Positions 18,100-28,679 of a stretch of DNA of 64,000 nt are shown piece after piece. The position numbers and the translations under genes are program-made. How positions within the stretch are numbered: the stretch's first letter is position 1; each line of letters begins with the position of its first letter. The notes under the pieces were generated by a model. The model did not search any database and was not told where the DNA came from. It saw nothing but the letters and a program-made list of their open reading frames with translations. The DNA comes from Athripsodes cinereus (Eukaryota > Arthropoda > Insecta > Trichoptera > Leptoceridae), in contig OX388307.1 of NCBI GenBank assembly GCA_947579605.1, positions 6,239,237-6,303,236 of the forward strand. The letters run 5' to 3'.

Positions 18100-18512
18100 A
18101 TTCAGGATTGGTGGCATTACTCAATGCTGAATTGAAGGTGTTAATTTTGTCATACATGATGTTGTAGTACCTACCTACATAATTCATAGCTATCTTTTAC
18201 AGAGCATTCAAACTTTCAGAAAAAAATGAGAGTTCTATTGTATTGCGAAGCCTTAACAGACATTCATTAAAAGGTTAATTAAATACAGTGAATTCACTGG
18301 CTATTCCACTAATGTGAAATGCCGTGATGGTATAGATAGAAAGAGAATAAATAAATAATTAAGACAATTAAAAATTTAATTTAGCAATGAGGTATGTTAA
18401 CTATAGGAATGTATTTGCACAGAGATGACTGCATTTCTGCATGTTGATTACATGTAGTGAATCCACTGTTTACTCCACTTGTGCAAAATGAGATGGTGGT
18501 ACAGCTATAAAG
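18100..18512. mobile_element. Three degraded family A fragments
   Basis: 18100-18260 is a minus-strand body (ATTCAGGATTGGTGGC, TTTTACAGAGCATTC). 18270-18345 (GGCTATTCCACTAATGTGAA, ATGCCGTGATGGTATAG) and 18440-18510 are plus-strand 3' ends. They are much diverged, so old. Confidence 0.7.
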
Positions 18513-18660
18513 AGAAATAGGAGACATATTTTAATCATTTTGTACATAGGTCATTGTTCAGCTGAATAAGATTATTATTCTATTGATAAGAGAATACAAA
18601 TTTGTTTTAGCAATGATGATATATCACTCAACGGAGCTAAACAAATAATAGTGATTAACA

Positions 18661-19060
18661 CAGTGTCATCAGAGGCGTGGTCAGACGTCAGGCCGCCCTG
18701 GTGTGGGCGGTACTGAAAAAATATGCAAAATAAAAAAAAATGAATCGAATAATGAATGCTATCTCACAATGCTAAAACATCTGGGGTTCAAATAGAGAAT
18801 TATAATACCACTAATATATATAACTAATATGTGGGTGCCTACATAATGTTTACATATTTAATAATAATATAGTTTGGTTAATATGTATGTATATTTATGT
18901 ACTTTTGTTGTTAAGAAAACACCTGTTTTTTTTTAAGTCATTGCTGCTTATTTAACACTCCAACATCTTGATACAAAGTCTAACATAATATTTTTATAAG
19001 TAGGTATGTATGTTGTATTTGAGGGATTGAAATCTTCTATGTCCCTGGCAAAGACAGATC
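18661..19060. other. AT-rich stretch with a GC-rich island, nothing identified
   Basis: 18670-18710 (GGCGTGGTCAGACG, GGCCGCCCTGGTGTGGGCGG) looks like one end of a TIR element, but I found no matching second end. The rest shows no gene. Confidence 0.4.
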
Positions 19061-19079
19061 ATCATCCTCAACGCTCCCC

Positions 19080-19330
19080 TCGAGAGCACGGGACAGAAAC
19101 CAACTTCCTCCATTCAGAGCGACTCTGCGCCAATTGCGTCACCTCTTCCCACGACATTACCAGCACTCTGATGTCGTTTGTTGTAGGAACGCGGTGTATT
19201 GTGAAAGAGGGACGCTCGGGCCGTTGGAACTCTTGAGGACAAAAGAATATAGTGCTCTTTTTGGCCAGCTATCATTGGGCATTCTCTGAACATGACCCAG
19301 CCAGGACCACGGTGCGTCATTCATCATTCG
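19080..19330 (-). mobile_element. Degraded non-LTR retrotransposon RT C-terminus (family L3)
   Basis: On the minus strand, WLGHVQRMPNDSWPKRALYS is followed, with frame changes and stops, by pieces like the usual ..RRGRP..RYKD..KRD..WE..A.DR..WR ending of LINE ORF2 proteins. The block is clearly GC-richer than its surroundings. Confidence 0.7.
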
Positions 19331-19650
19331 TGACATAGGAAGGTATAGATAGATAGTTAAAAAAAAAAACATTTATGTGCTGATTTAAAAAAAATAGAAT
19401 GTGATTTATTTATTTATTTTATTCTTCTTGCACATCACCATTCACGTAACAAAATCAACAAATCAGTTTACATAAGAAAAATGTGCTGATATGCAATGGC
19501 GAGATTATCACTATATAGTGATTTCTTCCATCTAACCACGTCACATCAACACTAAACACAAATAAAAATAATAATAACAAAAACCAAACAAGAAAAATCT
19601 CTACATAAATCAAATGATTTCTCAATGATCTATGATAAAATAAATGTACT

Positions 19651-20265
19651 GGTACTATACCATCATGACTAGTGATGTGAGTAGAGAAAATTCTCCGGAG
19701 AAATTTCTCGAGAACGAGAAATTTCTCCGAGAATTTCTCCTCTGAATGAAGAGAAATTTCTCTGATTTTTTCCCATGGGGATTCCCCTATTATTTATTGG
19801 CGATAATGCGGCGGAATTCCCCTACAAAATATATGAAAAAATATCCGGTATTGACTAACTTTAATTGTAGCAATATTGGTGATAAATTGTCTCAACATTT
19901 GTACATTGTTATTGATTGATTGAATAAAGTACTGATTTATTATTATTTTACTGTTAAATAAATAAAAAAAAAATCTCGGTAAATTCTCTACTTCGAGAAA
20001 TTTACCGAGAAATTTCTCGGTAAATTTCTCCAAAAATTATTTCTTGAGAATTCCACAACACTAATCATGACATGTCTTAAAATTGGGATATCCAGCAGAC
20101 CAGCGAGAGCACTCTTCTTCGAGCCAACAAAGAATTAAGATAGTCAAGATGGGTGGCAAACCTCGTCGCTGAATTCAAGATGTAAAATATCTTTTATTTT
20201 TTCGAACACATGTCTTTTACAAGGCACTCGGAAACTCACGAAAAAGAGCGGGAGACCAATTATTC
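19651..20265 (-). mobile_element. Family A short retroelement, split by the hAT MITE
   Basis: Removing 19670-20063 and one duplication restores CTATACCATCATGACATGTC leading into GGGATATCCAGCAGACCAGC and the rest of the family A body (GATGGGTGGCAAACCTCG, TTTTACAAGGCACTCGG, GAAAAAGAGCGGGAGACCAA). Confidence 0.88.
19670..20063. mobile_element. hAT-type MITE, 394 bp, perfect 8-bp duplication, palindromic subterminal repeats
   Basis: Ends TAGTGATGTGA and (right, reverse complement) TAGTGTTGTGG, flanked by the perfect duplication ATCATGAC (19662-19669 and 20064-20071). Both ends are packed with the palindrome GAGAAATTTCTC and variants (CGAGAAATTTACCGAG); these are candidate transposase-binding subterminal repeats. 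It is inserted in a family A element (19651-20265). Confidence 0.92.
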
Positions 20266-20269
20266 TTAG

Positions 20270-21350
20270 CAGCAAAAATACAAAAGTTTAAGAAATGCAT
20301 TGAGTAAATAATGCTAGTGCCACAAATATGTTGGTGACTATAATACATTTTTACTGAAAAAAATATATAAGTAATCATTTAACATTGCATACTTATACAT
20401 TTGTGTATAGGTACGTATTTTATGTAAATGGGTATGTATTGGTGTAGGTGAGTTTGCCAAAATATTTAAGAAATTCAAAGATTTCTGCAAAGTAAAATCA
20501 GTTACTAAATAGTGTGAGAAAATAATTATTATATTCTATCATTAACCTTTATTGTATAGACTAGAAATTTAAATGAAAAAATTAGTTATAATGCGACCAA
20601 TCAAATTTGCGGCCAAACGCATTGGTGTTGCAAGGCTCGAAAGACATTGATTGTTTTTGTTTTTTACTGCAGGAATCCTATTATGGCTTTGTAGGGTACA
20701 TAGGATATGCAGTAGGTAGTAGGAAAGAGACCATTAATAATATATAGAGTGAAACAGCATTACATTAAGTATGTATATTAAAATCCACAGAATTCACAGA
20801 TTGGTAAATTCAGCAGGTGATAATACAGACATTTCTGCTGACAGTTTACCTAAATATAAATATTTATGTACCTACTATTTATCGGCTATTCCTTCATCTA
20901 TTATTATCACTCTGTAATATAATTGTCGATTTTTTCTATTTTATTTATTGACATCTTACCTAGTGAAAATTCATTGTTTTGACATTTCAATACGTTGATT
21001 ATTTATTACATTTCTCATAAAGAATTGATATAAATCTGTTCCATTTACTTGACAAATCCTTACTATATTACAATTTTATATTCTTGACATATACTTTAAC
21101 TTTTTATTGACATTCTGTAACCAACAGTATAATGTTTTAATTATTCTTTTATAATAGAATTATTTGACTTAAATCTTAACTAATGTTATAATTTGATTCA
21201 TGTTTACCCATATTATATATTCCTCGTTAACAATTCAAACTGTGTTGTGAATGAGAAATAATTATTAATTTTGGAACTTGTTTTCTGATAAAAAAAAATA
21301 GTACTACGTCACCAGTCTATACCATATAGGTCAATGTATTCTATTGAGTG
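20270..21350. other. AT-rich spacer, no gene seen
   Basis: 21265-21335 (TTGGAACTTGTTTTCTGATA, CCAGTCTATACCATATAGG) shares similarity with 17195-17244 and 29095-29175, an unnamed interspersed repeat into which two of the DNA transposons have landed. Nothing else is recognised. Confidence 0.4.
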
Positions 21351-21639
21351 CCCAGCAAACATTTTAAGTTGACAACTGGTAATATTCACCTATATTAGGT
21401 CATCAAAATACAGTCACTTAACCTAAATTGGTTGATTTTACGTGAATTCGACCTAAATTCGACCTATATGGGGAATTTTAGCACGTGCGACGGCACGTAA
21501 ATTATAACTTCTTATTTACGTAACATAGACTTGATCTCTACCAAATTTCGACCTAATATTGACTTATATCACAATATGACGTCGATTCAACGTAAATATT
21601 ACTTAATTTACGTAAGAATTACTTAATGGTTAAGCAAAC

Positions 21640-22398
21640 AAAATATAGCGGCTAACTTCATGTTATAGTATAAAATTATTGTATGACATTTCTACATGTC
21701 CATTTTTAATTAAATTAATTAGTGTCGTAGTATAATAATGGCGACAAATATATTTATGAGAACAAATTAACACGCGATAATCGGTATTTCGTGCGTCTAT
21801 ACATCTAAAATATAGTGCGAGGAAGTTATTATCGTAATTCACGATAGTTCTACATCGAACAATATCAATGGGCCTTCAAAATATTGAAAAACATCAAAAT
21901 AAAAGTGAAATAACTATTATTATGTGTTTTGAGAAGTTATCCAAATTACATTTTATGTGTAAACTATTATCAGAAAAAGTGATGTTGATCTATAAGAACC
22001 ATATATTTGTTATTTTAATCATTTATATAAACAAAGAAATGATAAACATAACCTGCAAATTTAATTTGGCATTACAATCTAATATGAAAACAATGGCGCT
22101 CGGAAAAATGTTAACAAAGTGGAATATAACTAATTTTCCACCTCTTGGTGGTATTCGCAACTACAAAGTTACAGAGTTGGCCGCCATTTATCAGTGTGTC
22201 AACAAGTAGTGATGTGCAGAGAGTTTTATCGTGGAGTTCCCGTTTTATTTTTTATTAGTGAAAGTTTGAAAGAGGACAGCAAAAGGTAAGTTCAATCATG
22301 TTCCATATTGTCAGTTAATAAACAAAATGAAATTTGTGGTAGCTATATGCATGTATAAATAAAATATAGGGTAAAAGACGTGCATTCTTGTTTTTTAG
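21640..22398. other. 5' part of the DNA transposon, no certain gene
   Basis: Contains an open frame at 21868-22209 (113 codons) of low complexity that I do not recognise, and a good donor at 22286 that may close a leader exon of the DUF4806-like gene. Confidence 0.4.
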
Positions 22399-22656
22399 AT
22401 CTACAACCTTTGACGAATCTTGACCAATTCCGGGCATCCTCTCCTGTCCAGAATATAACAGTGCAAAGTCCGAAAATATATGCCATCCCTCAAGTTCTGG
22501 ATCTGCAGCTTCAAGGTTCGTGCTAGTTCAATACTGCATTTTTTATCAATTAACAAATCAAATAATACAAAAAAATCTTGATTCATTGTCGAATTGAGAA
22601 TGCATATTTAATATAAGTGTATATTAATTTGTCAAAAATCAGAATATCGAAAGTTA

Positions 22657-22726
22657 AATTTTTTTTATTTTTTTTAAAAGATGTATCTGGATTTTTTCTT
22701 ATAAACCTTATACACCTTTCACACTA
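22657..22726 (-). mobile_element. SINE family B 3' fragment
   Basis: T-run, AAAAGATGTATCTGGATTTT, then CTTATACACCTTTCACACTA, matching the 3' half of family B. Lies in an intron of the transposon gene. Confidence 0.65.
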
Positions 22727-22805
22727 AGTTTTAATATTTATTTATAAATTTATATATAAATATAAATTAAAATATATATATATTTATAAATATTTAATAA
22801 TAATA

Positions 22806-23026
22806 TCCCTGGATGTACCCGGTAAAGAATAGATCTCCCACTCTTTTCTGTAAGATTTTGAGTGTCCTATAAAAGGCAGGTGTTTCATATCCAATTCAGC
22901 GACGAGGTTTGCCACCCATCCTGAATATCTCAATTTTAAATGGCACGTAGAGGACAAACTGTATGTAAATTACACGCAGTTTATCCACTGGCTACCCCAC
23001 TTGTGGAAAATGCCGTGATGGTATGG
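22806..23026 (+). mobile_element. Family A short retroelement, nearly full length
   Basis: One of the cleanest copies: GTCTCCCACTCTTTT-like start, TTTTGAGTGTCCTATAAAAG, GCAGGTGTTTC, CAGCGACGAGGTTTGCCACC, ATGGCACGTAGAGGAC, CTGGCTACCCCACTTGTGG, ATGCCGTGATGGTATGG. Inserted within the DNA transposon 21351-26258, so it is younger than that element. Confidence 0.9.
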
Positions 23027-24688
23027 TTTATAATAACAGTAATAACTCTAGTACTTTTTTTTAATTACAGATTGCCCTCAACCAGACGCCAGATTTGAAT
23101 CACTACGCGATGAGATTACTGCCATTCGTGGGGAACAAACTGCAATGCGTGGGGAACAAACTGCCATGCGTGAGGAACAAGCTGTCATGCGTGTAGAACA
23201 AAATGTGCAGAATACCAGATTAATGACCATGATGGAAAAAATTCTAGATTTATTACAAAATAACAACAGCCCGTCCATCTCATACACGCCATATATACTG
23301 ACGGAACCTACCGATATAATAAGTCAATTCTCTCTCCCAATAAATTCCATAAACCAGCTGAAACTAATGGACAGAGAGTTGGAAATTAACAAGGAGTATT
23401 TTCAAGCAATGGTTGGCAATGATTACAGATATTATAATAACATTGTAAGTTTTTTGAGGTTATGTTGCGTAGAAGTTTTTATCTGGATGTTTTCAGAACC
23501 ATCAAAGGCTCCATTGTCAGGTAAGGAGTCTATGTCATCACACGTAGAGGAACTAACGTTTACATAAATTGTCTGATGATGGAGCGTTCGACAGCTGTTC
23601 TGGGAGCCCGCATACAAATCTTGCCACGAGATGTAACCACAAAAAACTTCGCATATTCACGAAGCACGAAATCTTTAAAAACTAATATTACATTACAACA
23701 TATCTTTTTTTGTTTTAGGAAAAGCATTTCAGTACCTTTGTTGGGTGTGATGGTCAGGCAAGAGGGGAGGTTGTGGGCAAGAAAATGGCTGAGGCTATTA
23801 TGACTAGACATCTGTGCACACAGATGTCGTGGACGGGAGTGTCCAGGTCTGTGGGATGCGACAAAAAAATTCGCATTTCAAAGCCTGGAAAGCATTTTCA
23901 GGCTATTCTACAGGTAAATTGATTAACAAAGTAATATTTGTTTTATCGTGATTTAATTTATTTTTGTTAAAACATGTTTGTTGCATATAGCACCATAATC
24001 TTTGGTATAAACATATAGAATCATAATCTCCTACCTAATGAGCTAATTCGCCATTACGATGAATTTTCTATCGAACACGTTGTAACAATAAAAATAAAAC
24101 ACTGTTGACCGAAAACAGTCATTTATCCATATCAATTTATAATATTTATGATATATTCCATATTAAAAAAAGTCTATTAATATTTATGATAAAATTACAG
24201 TGTGCTGATTAGGGCCGACTCCAGATGGACACATAAGAAAAATGAGCAACTTTTTTCTGGAGTACTTCTTAAGCACGCCAAGAAAAGGGTTTTGGCAGAG
24301 ACAATGAAATTACAGAATATTATAAAAAAAAATAGGACGGTGTTGGGCTCTCATGACGACAATATACCCGACACAATACTTCAGGTGGAATTAATAGAGG
24401 GAGAGATAGCAACGACTACTGACGTAGACGAAAAACAAGAGAGTGACATCTAATTTATTTTTAAATTCACACCACCGATTGATTTCTATAAAAATATTTT
24501 AATAAAATACCCATAATATTATATTTATTTTAGTATGTACATGTCCTTTTCTTAATGTTTAATAATTTTAAATTCTATTGTACTGTTTCATATTGACAAT
24601 TCAAATTTAATTTCAGTGCTAATATTTATGTGAGTAATAATAAATGTACATAATATTTCCTTATTTAATAAACAAAAAAAGTTATTGT

Positions 24689-25533
24689 CTAGCACTGTTT
24701 CATATTCTTTATTTTCACTTCTTTTTTACATGGTGTGAACATTTGCCCACCTTTTAAAAATGCCCTTGCGGGAGTATCACATATAAAGCACTTCAATTTA
24801 ACTTGTAGCTTTTTTCCATTTACATAAATGCCATCCTTTAATATTCCTTTCATTTCAGCTACAAAGTCTTGTAAGAAGGGTTCCAAAGGTGGTTTTCCAT
24901 TTCCATAATAAATCGCTCCAAACATCGGCTTGATCTCTGGCATACCATATACAGCAAATGATATTGGCCAAACTTCGGAAGCCGTACTATTAAACAGGGA
25001 CATGCCATCTACGTTAAACAACAATTCTAGTCCATTTTGGCAAAATTTATCTAAATTAATATTTGATAAACAAATCTCCAAATTTTTTACAATGCCATTG
25101 TACCAAAAGGTTCCTTGTCCCATAGGCCTAATATTAAAATCAAAAATTTTAAGCAATTTTTATCTTTGGGTAATTGTAATCCAAAATCATTTAGCACTTT
25201 TAGCAAATCATTTAGAGACGACGTGGTCGGCTTATGAGCTACTGTCCACTTCTTCAAGTTTTCAAGAAGTTTGATGGATTTGACAGCACCATCATCAACA
25301 TCATCTGGTTCAGAAATTATTTCTTCATTTACTTGCAAGTATTTATCAGGTTCATCTGGAATCGTAAAAGACTTATTCCATTCTATATTTGATTCCGGAT
25401 TTTTGTTATTGCCATTAAAAACTGTTGCAATTGTTGGTTGCCTCACTATAAACAAATCACTCTCTTGTGACAATGGACTACGTATGGTTTCTTCTGTTCT
25501 CTTTTGGCACAAATAACTGTTTTCATTTCTCAT
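24689..25533 (-). pseudogene. CACTA-like (TNP2/Transposase_21-type) transposase, truncated and frameshifted
   Basis: Two overlapping minus-strand frames (25533-25087 and 25156-24689) join by a frameshift near 25130-25150. The N-terminal part has an acidic stretch, then LKKWTVAHKPTTSSLNDLLK and LQLPKDKN. The second frame has LLFNVDGMSLFNST, EVWPISFAVYG and CDTPARAFLKG, the order of motifs in animal relatives of the CACTA transposase, where the Asp residues of VDG and CD are likely catalytic. After AFLKG the similarity stops and the frame ends; about two thirds of a normal transposase, including the rest of the catalytic core, is missing. So the element cannot move by itself. Converges with the DUF4806-like gene, with 235 bp between the two stops. 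Confidence 0.75.
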
Positions 25534-26407
25534 CTTGTCTGTACATTTTCTATAGAAAGTACTGGAGTGTTTGTACGTTTTTTTTATTTTTACCCATCAC
25601 TACAACTATGATTTACACAAATGAACAAACAATATTCACAACTTGTGTATGATTTATAAATTAACAATTATAAGCAACCGTTATTACAATTTATAAAAGT
25701 ACTTGCCCATCACTACACTCAACCAACACGAGAAACGTCAGTTTCATAAATGTAGATGCTTAAAATGTCGATACGTGCCGTGTCACGTAAATAATACTTA
25801 ATAATTACCAAATTTGTGACACTTCAAGATTACTATAACTTATTGGTTATATTTTACACTAAAATCCTACCTTAAAGTTATTTAATGGTGTTAATTTTGA
25901 CATACAAGTTATTTTAACTTGTTGGTTGAAATTTGGTGTCACGAGTGACTATGAGGTTGAATATTTTAGTAATAATTACGTCAAAAGAACCTAAATATCA
26001 ACCAATTGGTAGTAATGACTTAGCGGTGAATTAGAGCTGGTAAATCCTACCTATTTTGTAACCTAATTTCGACCACATAGTTGTGTAACCTAATGGTTGA
26101 CGAATAAGGTAAAAGGGACCTACTTTTAACTTAAATTTTGTCGTTTGTAGTCGAAACGTCTCAATAGTAATAAATTGTTGTTAATATTACGTAATTTAAC
26201 ACGAAAATAGGTAATAATGTACTCACTCTAGAATAAACTACCTAAAATGTTTGCTGGGTGCTTATATACTCTTGTATATTATTTCTTACAGTGAATCTAC
26301 AATCAAACCATCCTAATATCATTGAAATATTAACTGTTCAAAACTGGATTTATACATATAAAGTGAATTGGTAATTGTCACTCGGGAAATATAAATATAT
26401 ATTTTTA

Positions 26408-26545
26408 TCTATGCTATCATGGCGACTCCCACAAAATGGGGTAGTCAGAGGATTTATTACAAGTAATGAGCGCGCAGGTTGTCCTTTTTATGTCATCTAG
26501 GATGAGTGACATACCTCACCACTGAATTGAAGATGTAAATGTCTT
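26408..26545 (-). mobile_element. Family A short retroelement, diverged
   Basis: CTATGCTATCATGGCGACTC, CCCACAAAATGGGGTAGTCAG, GGATGAGTGACATACC and GAATTGAAGATGTAAATGTC correspond in order to family A. Lies between the DNA transposon and the LINE end that follows. Confidence 0.75.
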
Positions 26546-26570
26546 ATCTACTTACCTACTCATTTTATTC

Positions 26571-27178
26571 TCTCGAGACATTGAAAAAAGAAAAGTGGCT
26601 GGTGCGAGAGTGAACGGTGCACTTCGATCTATTGTTAACAATAGCAATGTCTCGAACATGGCTAAAATGCTGGTGCACAACGCCATCCTCGTACCGACAC
26701 TGATGTATGCAAGCGAAACTTGGACATGGCTGAAGAAGGACGAGAGTGGAATAAATGCAGTGGAGATACGATCACTGAGAAGAATGGTAGGTAAAACATT
26801 GCGTGATAGAGTAAGAAATGAGGATATTAGAAAAATGAGTGGATGCAAGAGAAGTGTTGTGGATAGAATGCGCGTGAATAAATTGATATGGTTTGGTCAT
26901 GTGAAGCGAATGGATGGTGTAAGATTGACGAAGAGGGTGTATTTATCTGAAAGAGAGGGTGTGAGAAAGCGCGGACGTCCAAGAACTACGTGGCTTGACC
27001 ACGTGGATCAAATTCTCAAGGACGGTCGCGTGTTAAGTAAGAGGAATCGGCGTGCATGTATGAGAAACTGGATGAATGTATAGGAAGCGAAAGAAGTATG
27101 CAAGGATAGATCGACATGGCTTTCCGTTCTCTCTGCCTACCCCACCTGGAATACGGCGTGAGGGTATAGTATAGTAGT
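26571..27178 (+). mobile_element. 3' end of non-LTR retrotransposon (family L1), RT C-terminus and tail
   Basis: 5'-truncated copy encoding the last ~195 residues of an endonuclease-reverse transcriptase: KMLVHNAILVPTLMY.SETW, VEIRSLRRM.GK, RVNKLIWFGHVKRMD, RKRGRPRTTWLDHVDQILKD, NRRACMRNWMNV. A TAG at 27081-27083 interrupts the frame, which then continues EAKEVCKDRSTWLSVLSAYPTWNTA to a TGA at 27159-27161. The 3' UTR is only a few bases, GGGTATAGTATAGTAG, as in RTE-like elements with microsatellite tails. I recall this type of C-terminus from insect RTE-like proteins; the clade is not proven. Confidence 0.88.
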
Positions 27179-27565
27179 TATTCTCTCTCATTCTAATCTA
27201 GGACTGTCCCACCGTCAAAAATATTATCTTAGTACATTAATGGATAGTACACTTAGTGCAAAATAATAATATATCCTATGTTCCAATGTATTAAAAATCA
27301 ATATTAGCGGATTTTAAAACCTTTGAAGCACAATGCCATATCATGTTTCGTAGTAAATTCGGGGGACTCGAGTTTTTTTGTTATTGTTAAAATTGGCATT
27401 TTTAACTAAAAAAAATTCCACCCATTGATAATCATGCAGTTCCCTCATTGATTTTATTATACACCCTTCCATATTCAGGGATGACAAATAAATAAATAAA
27501 ATTACTCTAAAATTAGTATTTTACGATAATACACCTTGAGAAAAGGAATTATTTGTAAAGAATTA

Positions 27566-27768
27566 TTAGTCTCCCACTCTTTTCCGTAAGTTTTCGAGTG
27601 TCTTATAGAAAAGACAGGTGTTCGAAAAAATAAATACATTTTACATCTTAAATAAGGGGTGACGTTTGCCACCCATCCTAAATGTCTTAATTTTTTGGCA
27701 GCACGGGGAGGACAGCTTTACTACTGCAGCTAGTCTGCTGGCTACCCCACTTATGGGAAAATTATGTT
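27566..27768 (+). mobile_element. Family A short retroelement
   Basis: GTCTCCCACTCTTTTCCG, TTTTCGAGTGTCTTATAG, ACAGGTGTTCGAAAAA, TTTGCCACCCATCCTAAATG, CTGGCTACCCCACTTATGGG; the final tail is lost. Confidence 0.88.
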
Positions 27769-27979
27769 TTTTCTTTATTATATTTATTATAATGATAGGT
27801 ACTAATATAATAAAACTATCATAATGATAGTTTTATTAAAATGATACTTTCGTATGATAAATCTTCAAATTAGATACATCTTATTTATTTATTTATTCTT
27901 TTGTGTACATTACCTTACATGAACATGTTACCATGGGCGTACCCAATATTTTATCTTGCTATAGTCTGATCCTATAGAC

Positions 27980-28330
27980 CAGTGTTTCCCAACCTTCTTC
28001 TCGTCGTGAACCAAAAGTAATATCCAACAGAATTTGGCGAACCCCCTATGTAGTGGACCTATTTTCTGGTCTCAGTCTTCACAATTTGGTAATTTTACAA
28101 GCATCTAAAAATCTAGTAAGGGAATCTTATAAAACTAATATTTGGTAGGATTGTGAAAACATTTAATTTAAATTGACAACCCTACAAAAATTTATTATAA
28201 AAACGTTAAAAAAACTACCCGCCCTTTGTTTCCCATAAACTCACTTTTTTCCAGATTATTTCTTAAAACCCCCTGTGCATTTTTTTTTAACTGAAATGAC
28301 TATAGCTAATTTTTTACATTGTTCAAAGTG
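27980..28330. mobile_element. Possible half of a hAT element
   Basis: CAGTGTTTCCCAACCTT at 27980 is a typical hAT terminus and the following bases (GTGAACCA, GCGAACCCC) resemble subterminal sequences of such MITEs. I found no matching right end or duplication, so the limits are a guess. Confidence 0.4.
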
Positions 28331-28489
28331 CGGTGATACGCACACCCTTGTGTGTGAATCCAATACTCTTGTATTTTTTCGTCATTGTTATAAAATCTAT
28401 TTAATTTGTTAAATCAACATTAAAATTATTTGCAATGTTAATATTAGTACACTCTTAAACAGAGAGAATTCTTGATTGGATCATTACAC

Positions 28490-28674
28490 TTTTTTGTTTA
28501 AAAAGATATAAGTATCTGGGTTTTGTTATAAACCCAAATACAACCTCATACACCTTTCACAGTAAGCTAAAAGCTTGTGTCGTGAAAGGGGAGTTTGCCG
28601 GCACCTGGGATCAAACCACGGACCCACTGTTCACGAGGCCGAGACTCTGCCTCCAGGCTACCGACGAACTCATT
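28490..28674 (-). mobile_element. tRNA-derived SINE (family B), near full length
   Basis: On the minus strand: tRNA-like head (GTAGCCTGGAGGCAGAGTC, box B GGTTTGATCCC), then GGTGCCGGCAAACTCCCC, AAGCTTTTAGCTTACTG, TGTATGAGGTTGTATTTGGG and an A-rich end. Confidence 0.88.
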
Positions 28675-28679
28675 AAAAT

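Larger units (their letters stand above)
22399..24453 (+). pseudogene. DUF4806-like accessory protein of the transposon, 4 exons seen, frame broken before the last
   Basis: Exons 22399-22515, 23071-23444, 23719-23913 and 24201-24453, with GT-AG borders and matching phases for the first three. The product has a four-fold heptad repeat (R-G/E-E-Q-x-A/V-M, encoded by ~21-bp repeats at 23123-23210) predicting a coiled coil. A conserved C-terminal region follows: LMDRELEINKEYFQ..., MSWTGVSRS...K, KHFQAILQ, and in the last exon LLKHAKKR. This order resembles the DUF4806 domain (PF16064), which I recall but could not check. The last exon is open in a frame one base off that of exon 3, so this copy is probably non-functional, or it uses a border I missed. 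The start codon is not resolved; an exon ending at 22285 (donor GTAAGT) may precede. Role unknown; a partner of the transposase is an inference from location. Confidence 0.65.
21351..26258. mobile_element. 4.9 kb DNA transposon with 16-bp TIRs (CACTA-related), internally deleted
   Basis: CCCAGCAAACATTTTAAGT at the left and CCCAGCAAACATTTTAGGT as the reverse complement of the right end (18 of 19 identical, first 16 perfect). Each is flanked by TG (21349-21350, 26259-26260), a possible 2-bp target duplication. Both subterminal zones (~21360-21640 and ~25730-26240) are dense in short degenerate motifs (ACCTAA, TTACGTAA, ATTGGTTG, CGACCTA). It carries two converging genes: a DUF4806-like gene (+) and a broken transposase (-). 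The transposase resembles the TNP2/Transposase_21 type, hence the CACTA-related label, although the termini are not CACTA. A family A copy and a SINE scrap sit in an intron of the + gene. Confidence 0.85.

Noticed and set aside
21868..22209. 113-codon open frame at the left of the DNA transposon
   Set aside because: AT-driven composition, no recognisable motif and no splice link to the DUF4806-like exons.
26552..26848. 98-codon minus-strand frame over the LINE end
   Set aside because: Shadow of the plus-strand reverse transcriptase frame, which has clear family motifs.
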